Source: an uncultured Clostridia bacterium
GTDB taxonomy: Bacteria > Bacillota > Clostridia > UBA1381
Direction: 5' to 3'
Length of the DNA stretch: 26,436 nt
Assembly: GCA_910585795.1 (NCBI GenBank)
Contig: CAJUFV010000133.1
Location: 1-26,436 of the forward strand
In this document: positions 6,610 through 12,927 of the stretch, in pieces
How positions within the stretch are numbered: the first letter of the stretch is position 1
Layout of the letters: every line of letters starts with the position of its first letter
The notes under the pieces: generated by a model
Seen by the model: only the letters and a program-made list of their open reading frames with translations
Told to the model about the DNA's origin: nothing
The model's database searches: none
Program-made: the position numbers and the translations under genes

Positions 6610-7233
6610 TTGGCGGCAAAAGGTACTATAACGGAAATGGGATACGGCTCTAACCATATTCAGATGGAGGGGCGGATTGCGCTTGCCGATGAACAGTTTG
6701 AGCTGACGGACGGAAGCATGACCGACGCGCCCGGGCAGAGCGGAATTGCGTCGCATGATATAAACTGCCGCTGCTTTACGCGTTATAAGCTGGTTAGTGA
6801 AGAGGAATACATACGGCTTTCCAACAAGAATTTTGAGGGAAAAGCGTTTACAAACGATAAAAAGAATGATATAATAAATAAAAAGGAATATATAGGTAAG
6901 CCTATAAGAAAAACTGATAATCAGCATGTCAGGGAATGGTATGTAGCCAATGTATCAGATATTCCAAATCAAATAGACAAATCGAAACCTTTTGAGGAAC
7001 AAGTACATCAAGCTTTTGATTTGAGAAATAAATATAAGCATGAGGCTCGGGTTGCAATGTCTGATAAAGAAACAGCAGCATTTCTGGAAAGGAAGAGACC
7101 TGTAAAGTCTTTTGCGGAACTATTATCTGATAAAATGGATAGAAAAGGTCTATCAAGAGAGGAAGCATTGAAAGATATATTTGAAACGGCGGCTAAAACT
7201 AATAAAGATATAAATAGAGAATTTAATTTATAA
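6610..7233 (+). CDS. Orphan MuF fragment with an alternative toxin-like C-terminal domain
   Basis: A 207-aa frame whose first ~90 residues are the end of the MuF domain (MEGRIALADEQFELTDGS..., DINCRCFTRYKL) and match the full-length MuF protein almost exactly to KNDII. After that it carries a different ~115-aa domain (REWYVANVSDIPNQ, LRNKYKHEARVAMSDKETA, EEALKDIFETAAKTNKDINR). The MuF head and portal-binding parts are absent. The only usable start is TTG 6610, with GGGGAG just 3 nt before it, which is poor; a terminator lies upstream. It looks like a displaced, largely silent toxin tip rather than a working head protein. The C-terminal domain family is not recognised. Toxicity is inferred from the organisation. 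Confidence 0.75.
   Translation: MAAKGTITEMGYGSNHIQMEGRIALADEQFELTDGSMTDAPGQSGIASHDINCRCFTRYKLVSEEEYIRLSNKNFEGKAFTNDKKNDIINKKEYIGKPIRKTDNQHVREWYVANVSDIPNQIDKSKPFEEQVHQAFDLRNKYKHEARVAMSDKETAAFLERKRPVKSFAELLSDKMDRKGLSREEALKDIFETAAKTNKDINREFNL
6664..6875 (+). repeat. Direct repeat copy 2: MuF segment in the orphan tip
   Basis: This is the second copy of the 212-bp sequence at 4782-4993, with six substitutions and no indels by eye. Similarity stops abruptly after the codons for KNDII, at the boundary between MuF and tip. Upstream of the copy similarity to the MuF gene is detectable only at protein level for a further ~15 residues. Confidence 0.93.
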
Positions 7234-7249
7234 AGGGAGAGGGCTAATA

Positions 7250-7516
7250 ATGCGTAAGTATGAATTTGATTATAATATATATCCAGATAATAGTCCTCAA
7301 AAATTTAAAGAGGCTTGTATGTATATAGAAAAAGCGTATCCTGATTTTAGTAAGGAAAAATTGCTGATTGATGTTGACGGAAGTACAATTCAAATATACA
7401 ATAGTAGTAATAAAGAAATAGCTGTTTATGATGATTATGATGTGGGCGCAGTCTACGCACTATCTGATGTGCCATTAAACGATACTATTTTGTTTAAACA
7501 AAGGTGGAAAAAATGA
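7250..7516 (+). CDS. Probable immunity protein of the orphan toxin tip
   Basis: An 88-aa acidic protein 16 nt after the orphan tip, with a good ribosome binding site (GGGAGAGGG). It contains KEKLLIDVDGSTIQIYN and EIAVYDDYDVGAVYALSD, a small beta-rich fold pattern, and no signal or membrane segment. Position right after a toxin tip makes immunity the simplest reading. Its end is odd: the last residues (ILFKQRWKK) resemble the end of the ADP-ribosyltransferase (ILLKARWKK) because both reading frames run through the same AAGGTGGAAAAAATGA joint into the next gene. That suggests the 3' ends were formed by recombination at this joint. Function is inferred. Confidence 0.6.
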   Translation: MRKYEFDYNIYPDNSPQKFKEACMYIEKAYPDFSKEKLLIDVDGSTIQIYNSSNKEIAVYDDYDVGAVYALSDVPLNDTILFKQRWKK

Positions 7517-7857
7517 AAGAGATAAGAGCAATGAGAGCATATCATTATGATTTGCCTAAATATAGAGATATTTTTGTTGAGGAATCCGGAATGGATAAAA
7601 AAGAGTATTGGTATTTAAGTACATATGATAATGAAGAATATAGTAAGGCTATGGAAGGCACTGACGGAAGTGTAAGCTTTTTAACAGCGTTAAGAAAATA
7701 TCTTATTGCACAGGGCTATGAGGACGCTGTTAAACGCTCGGATGAACGCTTTTTGAAAGAACGTGTATACGGAGATTGCACTCCTGAGGAATATGACGCT
7801 ATATGGGAGGAGCATATGAAAGTTCTTAAGGAAAAGTATCCGCCTGACGCGTTATAA
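7513..7857 (+). CDS. Immunity-like small protein, subfamily B copy 2
   Basis: A 114-aa paralogue of the genes at 5915 and 8209, coupled to the preceding gene by an ATGA overlap (7513-7516). Conserved parts are the N-terminal MKEIRAMRAYHYDLPKY and the C-terminal LIAQGYEDAVKR, DERFLKERV, TPEEYDA and YPPDAL. The middle (KEYWYLSTYDNEEYSKAMEG...) differs from copy 1. The module from joint to joint (7501 to 7861) is exactly 360 bp, the same as the other two B modules. The protein is probably cytoplasmic. Its function is not known; immunity is a contextual guess. Confidence 0.65.
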   Translation: MKEIRAMRAYHYDLPKYRDIFVEESGMDKKEYWYLSTYDNEEYSKAMEGTDGSVSFLTALRKYLIAQGYEDAVKRSDERFLKERVYGDCTPEEYDAIWEEHMKVLKEKYPPDAL

Positions 7858-7872
7858 GGCAAGGTGGAAAAA

Positions 7873-8193
7873 GTGAAAGCAATAAGGTCGTGGCATGTAA
7901 CTACAGCGTATTATTTTGAGTTATTTAAAGAAATTGCAAATCTTTCATTTAGTGAATATTGTAAGTTAGAAAAACAAATTATTATTCCTAAAGTAAAAAA
8001 TTTTGACGGTACAGACCAATTGACATCAATGCGGGAGCAATTTGCAGCTTTGGGATATGAAAAAGAAATTGAGCAGACAGATGAAAGATTTTTGCGTGAA
8101 CATCGAGGATGTATGACAGAAGATGGATGGGAAGAGTTTTGGAGCGAGTTTTGTCATATTCATAATATAGACCCTCGTAAAGACGCTTTGTAA
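7873..8193 (+). CDS. Immunity-like small protein, subfamily A copy 2
   Basis: A 106-aa paralogue of the protein at 5573. The start codon is GTG at 7873, at the place where the other copies have ATG, after AAGGTGGAAAAA. Residues ~50-85 (LTSMREQFAALGYEKEIEQ, TDERFLREHRG) are identical to copy 1 over long stretches, while residues ~33-45 and the C-terminal 20 are divergent (it ends NIDPRKDAL rather than YPPDAL). This mix of identity and divergence fits immunity variants that keep a scaffold and change a contact surface, but no function is proven. Confidence 0.65.
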   Translation: MKAIRSWHVTTAYYFELFKEIANLSFSEYCKLEKQIIIPKVKNFDGTDQLTSMREQFAALGYEKEIEQTDERFLREHRGCMTEDGWEEFWSEFCHIHNIDPRKDAL

Positions 8194-8208
8194 AGCAAGG
8201 TGGAAAAA

Positions 8209-8553
8209 GTGAAAGAGATAAGAGCAATAAGGGCATATCATCCGGATTTACCTAAATATAGAGATATTTTTGTTGAGGAATCCGGAATGGATAAAAAGGA
8301 GTTTGGAATATTATGTTCATATGATAATGAAGAATATAGCAAGGCTATGAAAGGTGTTAACGGAAGTGTAAGTTATCTAATAGCGTGGAGAAAATTTCTT
8401 ATTGCACAGGGCTATGAGGACGCTGTTAAGCGTGCTGATGAACGCTTTTTGAAAGAACGCGTATTTGCAACTTATACTCCAGAGGAATACGATGCTAGAT
8501 GGGAGAAGCATATGAAAATCATTCCAGAGGATTGTCCGCCTGACGCTTTATAA
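8209..8553 (+). CDS. Immunity-like small protein, subfamily B copy 3
   Basis: A 114-aa paralogue with a GTG start (8209) after the same ribosome binding sequence. It keeps the family ends (MKEIRAIRAYHPDLPKYRDIFVE; DERFLKERV; PPDAL) and again has its own central segment (KEFGILCSYDNEEYSKAMKGVNGS). After its stop the usual joint begins (AAGGTGGAA at 8557-8565), but the next gene is missing and a toxin remnant follows. It is the last full member of the array. Confidence 0.65.
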   Translation: MKEIRAIRAYHPDLPKYRDIFVEESGMDKKEFGILCSYDNEEYSKAMKGVNGSVSYLIAWRKFLIAQGYEDAVKRADERFLKERVFATYTPEEYDARWEKHMKIIPEDCPPDAL

Positions 8554-8565
8554 GGCAAGGTGGAA

Positions 8566-8739
8566 TAGACGGTAACAATATACAACAACATGATTTGACG
8601 ATGATAAAGCATGAACTTATGGAGAGAAATTTAATGAATAAAGGCTTTGACCAAAGTGAAGCGCATAGAATAACTTCAAAAAAAATATAACTATGGTATG
8701 GAAGCAAGAAAATATTATGATAAGGTTGAAAAATATTAG
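8566..8739 (+). pseudogene. Frameshifted C-terminal remnant of a third toxin tip
   Basis: Starting at the broken joint, an open frame encodes DLTMIKHELMERNLMNKGF then SEAHRITSKK and stops at 8688-8690. Moving one frame at the run of eight A residues (8678-8685) it continues YNYGMEARKYYDKVEKY to TAG 8737-8739. The pattern of a conserved histidine-glutamate helix, AH, and KYNY close to the end resembles C-terminal segments of polymorphic toxins, though I cannot name the family. One fewer A would restore the frame. No MuF or other N-terminal part precedes it. The next gene overlaps its end, as an immunity gene would. Confidence 0.6.
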
Positions 8740-8959
8740 ATATTTGGACGATGTTATAGAGGCAGACGCATATCCCGAAGATTGTGAATCAGCTGTGAGA
8801 TTTGTCCTGCATATTGATACAGAAGAATTAGAACCATATAAATTACCAGAGGAATACAGTTACTGTTCCAATTATATGATAAAAGCAAAATGGCATTTAC
8901 TTAATATGGTGAAAAATAATAAGGAAATTCCAAAAGAACGCTTAATTATGTGGTATTAA
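8717..8959 (+). CDS. Probable immunity protein of the third toxin remnant
   Basis: An 80-aa acidic protein from ATG 8717 (MIRLKNIRYLDDVIEADAYPED...), overlapping the end of the shifted toxin frame by 23 nt. Small proteins with this kind of start (short beta strands with VIEADAYPED) commonly follow toxin C-termini. An in-frame ATG at 8693 would add eight residues but lies inside the toxin remnant. It has no signal peptide or membrane segment. If functional, it may be kept for protection against related phages carrying the intact toxin. Function is inferred. Confidence 0.55.
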   Translation: MIRLKNIRYLDDVIEADAYPEDCESAVRFVLHIDTEELEPYKLPEEYSYCSNYMIKAKWHLLNMVKNNKEIPKERLIMWY

Positions 8960-9007
8960 TAGTATTTAGAAATATATATTTTCCGACATACAAATAATTA
9001 AATATAT

Positions 9008-9038
9008 AAAGCACTCTGCGTTTGCAAAGTGCTTTTTT
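9008..9038 (+). terminator. Intrinsic terminator at the end of the toxin/immunity locus
   Basis: AAAGCACT (9008-9015) pairs with AGTGCTTT (9028-9035); the loop contains an additional TGC/GCA pair, and six T residues (9033-9038) follow. It lies 48 nt after the last immunity-like gene and closes the accessory locus. Confidence 0.75.
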
Positions 9039-9090
9039 CGTGCGTTCTGTAGTTTTTAATTGCCGTGCGGCTCGGCAAGAACGCGTCAAT

Positions 9091-9206
9091 GTGGGGTAAT
9101 AATCCGCGACTCGCTTGCGTGGGGCGGAGGGTTACAACTCAAAAAAAATATATTATAAGTGGGCTTGCCGCTGTAACTCGTTATGTGGGATAGACGGTAA
9201 GAACTC
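9091..9206 (+). repeat. Four degenerate 21-22-bp direct repeats (GTGGG...ACTC)
   Basis: Units at 9091-9112, 9119-9140, 9159-9179 and 9185-9206 all begin GTGGG and end in ACTC, with GTAA- or GTTA-like sequence just before the end in the last three. The centres differ. The last unit ends directly before the AAGGAGG of the scaffold gene. A 19-nt sequence matching the start of the last unit in 17 positions also occurs at 8560-8578, at the broken array joint. No gene is visible between 8960 and 9224; this cluster, the terminator and a possible promoter are what the gap holds. Confidence 0.5.
9131..9159 (+). promoter_or_regulatory. Possible promoter for scaffold/capsid genes
   Basis: GTTACA (9131-9136, 4 of 6 matches to TTGACA) and TATAAG (9154-9159, 5 of 6 to TATAAT) are separated by 17 nt, partly A-tract. 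It sits after a terminator and before the scaffold gene, where fresh transcription would be needed. Sequence match is moderate, so this is tentative. Confidence 0.3.
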
Positions 9207-9224
9207 AAGGAGGTTTTGTTTAAA

Positions 9225-9881
9225 ATGACACTGGAAGAATTAAAGAAACAGCTGGAAGAGGGCAAGCTGAAGCAGGAGCAGTTTGACGAAATGATACGTA
9301 TATTGGGCATGGAGCCTGAAGCTAATCCGTCCGCCGAGGCTCAGTCTGAGCCGGACGATGTTGACAGGCTTATTGAAAAAGCTGTAGACCGCGCGACAAA
9401 TAAGCTCGGCAATGAAAATAAGCTTCTTCGCGAAAAGCTGGAAAAGCTAAAAAAAACTAAGCTGTCAGCGGAAGAAATCGCTGAGGAAGAACGCCGGGAA
9501 AAGGAAACGGCCTTAGCCGAAAGAGAAGCGGCAGTCAAATCGGCCGAAAACCGCATGTTCGCTCTTAAACAGATTAAGAAAATTGGGCTTGACAGCGGTG
9601 ACGAAACCGCGATACAAATTGTGGACTTGGTTATGGACGAGGATGAGGACGCTATTTCCGAAAATGTTTCAGCCCTTAAAAAGCTTGTTGATTCTTTAGT
9701 GGCGGCTGAAGTAGATAAGGCCTTTAAGTCTACCGGACGTGTCCCCGGCAAGGGTAAAAGCGGCGGTACGAGAGATAATCCTTTCCGCAAGGATACATAT
9801 AATCTGACAGAGCAAATGCGGCTCTTGCGGGAAAATCCTGAGCTTGCCGAACAGCTGAAGGCGGAAGCCAGGACAAATTAA
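9225..9881 (+). CDS. Capsid scaffolding protein (Phage_GP20-like)
   Basis: A 218-aa, highly charged, helical protein (LEELKKQLEEGKLKQEQFDEMI; LLREKLEKLKKTKLSAEEIAEEERREKETALAERE) with a basic C-terminal part (GRVPGKGKSGGTRDNPFRKD). This matches the GP20/SPP1 gp11-type scaffold family and its place just before the major capsid gene. Scaffolds form the internal core on which coat protein assembles and then exit or are lost. An upstream in-frame TTG (9216) is only 2 nt from AAGGAGG, so ATG 9225 is the better start. No prohead protease is visible in the region. Confidence 0.85.
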   Translation: MTLEELKKQLEEGKLKQEQFDEMIRILGMEPEANPSAEAQSEPDDVDRLIEKAVDRATNKLGNENKLLREKLEKLKKTKLSAEEIAEEERREKETALAEREAAVKSAENRMFALKQIKKIGLDSGDETAIQIVDLVMDEDEDAISENVSALKKLVDSLVAAEVDKAFKSTGRVPGKGKSGGTRDNPFRKDTYNLTEQMRLLRENPELAEQLKAEARTN

Positions 9882-9914
9882 ATATATAAATTTATTTTAG
9901 GAGGAATAAAAACA

Positions 9915-10910
9915 ATGGCAATTACAAAACTTTCAGACATGATAGTTGTACCAGAGAAGTTCGCGAGCTATGTGGAAGACAGAACAGTTCAGAAATCACT
10001 AATGGTGAACAGCGGCATAGCTACAGCGGACGGAACCGTGGCTCAGCTTATCAACGGAACACCTAAGGGCGGAAGATTTATAGAAATCCCCGCTTGGAAT
10101 GAATTGGAGGGCGAACCGTCAGTATTCGGAGAAGCTCCTCTTGACGCGACTGGTATCACAGCGAAGTCATGGTCCGCGACCTTGCAGATTTGGCAGAAGG
10201 CCTGGGGTGCGACAGACCTTGCTAAGGTATTGGGCGGCGCGGACCCTATGGCGGCAATCGCGAATCTTATCGCAGATTGGAGAAATATTCACGAGCAGAA
10301 GATTTATCTTGCTATTCTGAAGGCTATTCTTGACCCGACCGCCGGCGCGCTTAAATCGCATATTAATGATATTTCAGGCGGAAGCGGAACGGCGGCAAAT
10401 ATTTCAGACGGCGCTACTCTTGATACTAAGCAGGCGCTTGGTGATAATTACGGCCGTCTCGGTATGGTATTTATGCATTCGGCAGTATACACATACTTGC
10501 AGAAAAACGGTATGATTACACGTAATCCGATATTTGACCCCTCACAAAGCTCTGTAGAGATGGAAAGATACCTCGGCTATAATATTAAGGTTGATGACAG
10601 TATGCCTGTTAATGACGGCGTGTATGATACATACTTCCTGGGCAGCGGCTGTTTTATCCGTGAAACCGGTACTCCGGACGGACTGACTACAACAGAGACA
10701 GACCGTGATAAGCTCGCGGCAGAAGATTATCTTATTAACCGCTGGGCGCAGGTTATCCATCCGAGAGGCTTTAGCTGGAATATGGAAGCTAAGCTTGAAG
10801 GCGATGAAAAATATCCGTCGCTCGCGGACCTTGGCAAAGCTGAGAATTGGAAGCTGGCTACAAACGACAAGAAAGCGGCGGCCGCGTGTCTGAGACACAG
10901 AATCGCCTGA
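9915..10910 (+). CDS. Major capsid protein (HK97-fold type)
   Basis: A 331-aa protein with the best ribosome binding site in the window (AGGAGGAATAAAAACAATG), as expected for the most abundant virion protein. Features include the N-terminal helix (LSDMIVVPEKFASYVEDRTVQKS), SWSATLQIWQKAWGATDLAK, and a C-terminal RWAQVIHPRGFSWNM before SPSLADL-like sequence, a pattern of coat proteins following GP20-type scaffolds in clostridial phages. It forms the icosahedral shell. The HK97-like fold is inferred from family; position after scaffold supports the call. Confidence 0.88.
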   Translation: MAITKLSDMIVVPEKFASYVEDRTVQKSLMVNSGIATADGTVAQLINGTPKGGRFIEIPAWNELEGEPSVFGEAPLDATGITAKSWSATLQIWQKAWGATDLAKVLGGADPMAAIANLIADWRNIHEQKIYLAILKAILDPTAGALKSHINDISGGSGTAANISDGATLDTKQALGDNYGRLGMVFMHSAVYTYLQKNGMITRNPIFDPSQSSVEMERYLGYNIKVDDSMPVNDGVYDTYFLGSGCFIRETGTPDGLTTTETDRDKLAAEDYLINRWAQVIHPRGFSWNMEAKLEGDEKYPSLADLGKAENWKLATNDKKAAAACLRHRIA

Positions 10911-10924
10911 TTGGAGGCTTTAAA

Positions 10925-11038
10925 ATGAGTTTAACATTCCATAATATGCGCCGCAGATTAAACGCGGATAAGCTGACAAAGGCTGAGCCGGAGCACAGGC
11001 AGGAGGCTAAACAGCCTGTGTCAAAGAAAAAGAAATAA
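10925..11038 (+). CDS. Small basic protein between capsid and connector genes
   Basis: A 37-aa ORF with GGAGG 8 nt before its ATG. It encodes MSLTFHNMRRRLNADK and ends VSKKKK, so it is strongly basic and probably disordered. A small lysine-rich protein at this point is seen in other phages with this head module, but its role is unknown. The good ribosome binding site and exact packing between genes make it likely real. Confidence 0.55.
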   Translation: MSLTFHNMRRRLNADKLTKAEPEHRQEAKQPVSKKKK

Positions 11039-11052
11039 GGGGGTTTTTACAA

Positions 11053-11406
11053 ATGACGGTTGAAACTCTTATCCGCCTGCGTATTCCGATTACGCCGGCG
11101 GACGATACGGCGTGTATGTACGCCGATTGCGCTTTGGGCTGGATAAATGATAACACAAGCCTAAGGTATGATTTGAATAAGCTTCCTGAGAGCCTTCCGT
11201 CAAATGTGAGGCTTTTTATTTTGAAATATTTTGAACTGATGAGCAATAACCCCAGCGTTACGTCAGAGAGTATACAGGGCTTGTCGCAGTCCTTCGCGGG
11301 TTCGGACAGAACAGGCTTGCTTATTTGGGAGTATGCCGGCGAGCTTCTCGGAGAATATATGACAGGAGCGGTGGCCGCTGTGCCGGCGGAGGCACCATGG
11401 GAATAA
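11053..11406 (+). CDS. Head-tail connector protein (gp6-like)
   Basis: A 117-aa helical protein (TVETLIRLRIPITPADDTACMYADCALGWINDNTS, later GLSQSFAGSDRTGLLIWEYAGELLGEYM) of the type placed directly after the capsid gene in HK97 gp6/SPP1 gp15-like systems. It would form a ring below the portal. Start ATG 11053 follows AAGGGGG at a suitable distance. Its end overlaps the next gene by 10 nt. Confidence 0.75.
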   Translation: MTVETLIRLRIPITPADDTACMYADCALGWINDNTSLRYDLNKLPESLPSNVRLFILKYFELMSNNPSVTSESIQGLSQSFAGSDRTGLLIWEYAGELLGEYMTGAVAAVPAEAPWE

Positions 11407-11906
11407 AGGTTAAGATTACATCCGACGTAAAGAGTGTGAATAAAGCGTTCGCGCAGATAAAGGCTCTTGACGGACACAGGGTAAATATCGGTATTCCCGC
11501 GGACTCAAAGGAAGCTCGGATTGCCGCTGTGCACGAATGGGGTCTTGCTATAAGCGTTACGGATAAAATGCGTAATTGGTTTAGGGGGCAGGGCCATCCG
11601 CTAAAGGCGTCAACGACGCAGATAGTTATTCCGGAGCGTTCGTTTTTTCGCGCGGGTATGGACACGGAGGGGAAACGGATAATAAAAAATTATTCCAAAT
11701 TAATACCCGCTGTTATAAACGGTAAGCTGTCTGCTGACATGTTTTTGGACATGCTGGGACAGGAGGTTACAACTGCTATAAAGGAATACGCGGCGAATTT
11801 ATCGAGTCCGGCGAACAGCGGCTTTACGGCGGAGCGCAAAGGAAGCTCAAATCCGCTTGTAGACAGCGGAAGCATGATAGGCGCGATTAATTACGAGGTG
11901 AAATAA
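11397..11906 (+). CDS. HK97 gp10-like / virion morphogenesis protein (head-tail joining)
   Basis: A 169-aa protein beginning MGIKVKITSDVKSVNKAF at an ATG preceded by GGCGGAGGC. It has VNIGIPADS...AAVHEWG and IPERSFFRAGMD, followed by a terminal LVDSGSMIGAINYEV, all hallmarks of the HK97-gp10/Mu gpG-like family needed for joining tails to heads. An upstream extension of the frame lies wholly within the connector gene and is not used. Confidence 0.75.
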   Translation: MGIKVKITSDVKSVNKAFAQIKALDGHRVNIGIPADSKEARIAAVHEWGLAISVTDKMRNWFRGQGHPLKASTTQIVIPERSFFRAGMDTEGKRIIKNYSKLIPAVINGKLSADMFLDMLGQEVTTAIKEYAANLSSPANSGFTAERKGSSNPLVDSGSMIGAINYEVK

Positions 11907-11907
11907 T

Positions 11908-12279
11908 ATGCAGTATTTTAATTTTTCCCGCTTGATTCATAGGTATAGCAGACCGTTCACATGTGAGTTGAAGGCGGAAGGCGCCTATGACGCTTTGGGG
12001 GAATGGGTAACGCCGGAAGGCTCAGTTATATCAATGACCGGAGCGATTTTATCCGTGCGTGATTCTAAGCTGCGTCAGCCCGACGGCGTGTATACGGAAA
12101 AAGATAAGGTGCTGTATATACTTACGCCCATTGACAGCGCTATGCTTGGCGCGGAGATAATATTTAAGGATAATGTTTATACGGTTGAGGATTCTACCGG
12201 CGAGGATGACGCTGAATTTACGGGCGTATATATTTATCACTTAAAATGGGTAAGTGTTTTTAGGAGGCTGAAACGATGA
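11908..12279 (+). CDS. Head closure / head-tail joining protein (XkdH-like)
   Basis: A 123-aa beta-rich protein (GAYDALGEWVTPEGSVISMTGAILSVRDSKLRQ, YTEKDKVLYIL, GAEIIFKDNVYTVEDST). Its size, composition and position between connector and tail-terminator genes fit the head-closure proteins of PBSX/SPP1-type phages. The ATG follows GAGGTGA. Its stop overlaps the next start by ATGA. The exact family is inferred from synteny more than sequence. Confidence 0.6.
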   Translation: MQYFNFSRLIHRYSRPFTCELKAEGAYDALGEWVTPEGSVISMTGAILSVRDSKLRQPDGVYTEKDKVLYILTPIDSAMLGAEIIFKDNVYTVEDSTGEDDAEFTGVYIYHLKWVSVFRRLKR

Positions 12280-12779
12280 TTGACGTTGATAAGATACGGG
12301 AAACCGTAGTCAGTAATTTAAAAGAAGCTTTAGGAGTTCCGGTTATTCGCAGCAATACTGTAAATGCTCTGCCGGCATTACCTTTTTGCGTCTACACAAT
12401 ACAGAAATTACTAGAAAATTCCGGCGGTACTTGGCAGCGCGCTGAAACCGGAATTGACCGTATACCATCAAGTCAGGTATGGAGCGTAACTATAAACGCG
12501 GAAAAATATATTACCTGCGCTAAGCTGGCTGTTTTGGCGCACGATTTCTTTTCTAAGAGCGGTGTGTCAGCGCTGAAGGATAATGGTATTGTAGTTGAAA
12601 ATGTCGGTAAAATTACGCCGCGCGATACGCTGATTACGGTAGATTACGAATATCGTCAGGGCTTTGATGTTCGGCTCGGACTTATGAATACAAGGGAATA
12701 TGATAAAGATAATATAATTCAAAGCGCGGAAATCGGGGGAAAGGTTATTCAGAATGGAGGGAATATAAATGGCGAATGA
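12276..12779 (+). CDS. Tail terminator / neck protein
   Basis: A 167-aa protein (LPALPFCVYTIQKLLENSGGTW, VWSVTINAEKYITCAKLAVLAHDFF, RDTLITVDYEYRQGFDVRLGLM) with the alpha-beta pattern of phage neck/tail terminator proteins, which cap the finished tail and mate with the head. The last gene before the sheath operon in this gene order normally has this role. It is coupled to the previous gene by a 4-nt overlap. Confidence 0.65.
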   Translation: MIDVDKIRETVVSNLKEALGVPVIRSNTVNALPALPFCVYTIQKLLENSGGTWQRAETGIDRIPSSQVWSVTINAEKYITCAKLAVLAHDFFSKSGVSALKDNGIVVENVGKITPRDTLITVDYEYRQGFDVRLGLMNTREYDKDNIIQSAEIGGKVIQNGGNINGE

Positions 12780-12927
12780 TGTTGTTATAAAGATAGCGCA
12801 TAAGGAGTATATGGAATTACGCTCCGAACGCGAGAAGCTGAAGGCTGAAAACGCGGCGCTTAAAAAAGAGCTTATCTCAGCTAAGAAAGAAAAAATTGAA
12901 GGAAAGAGGGAAAAGAAAAATGGGTAA
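12769..12927 (+). CDS. Small coiled-coil protein before the sheath gene
   Basis: A 52-aa ORF with GGAGG about 9 nt upstream, overlapping both neighbours (11 nt with the terminator gene, 8 nt with the sheath). The sequence EYMELRSEREKLKAENAALKKELISAKKEK is a clear heptad-type coiled coil with a basic end. No function can be assigned. The overlaps make expression together with the neighbours likely. Confidence 0.55.
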   Translation: MANDVVIKIAHKEYMELRSEREKLKAENAALKKELISAKKEKIEGKREKKNG

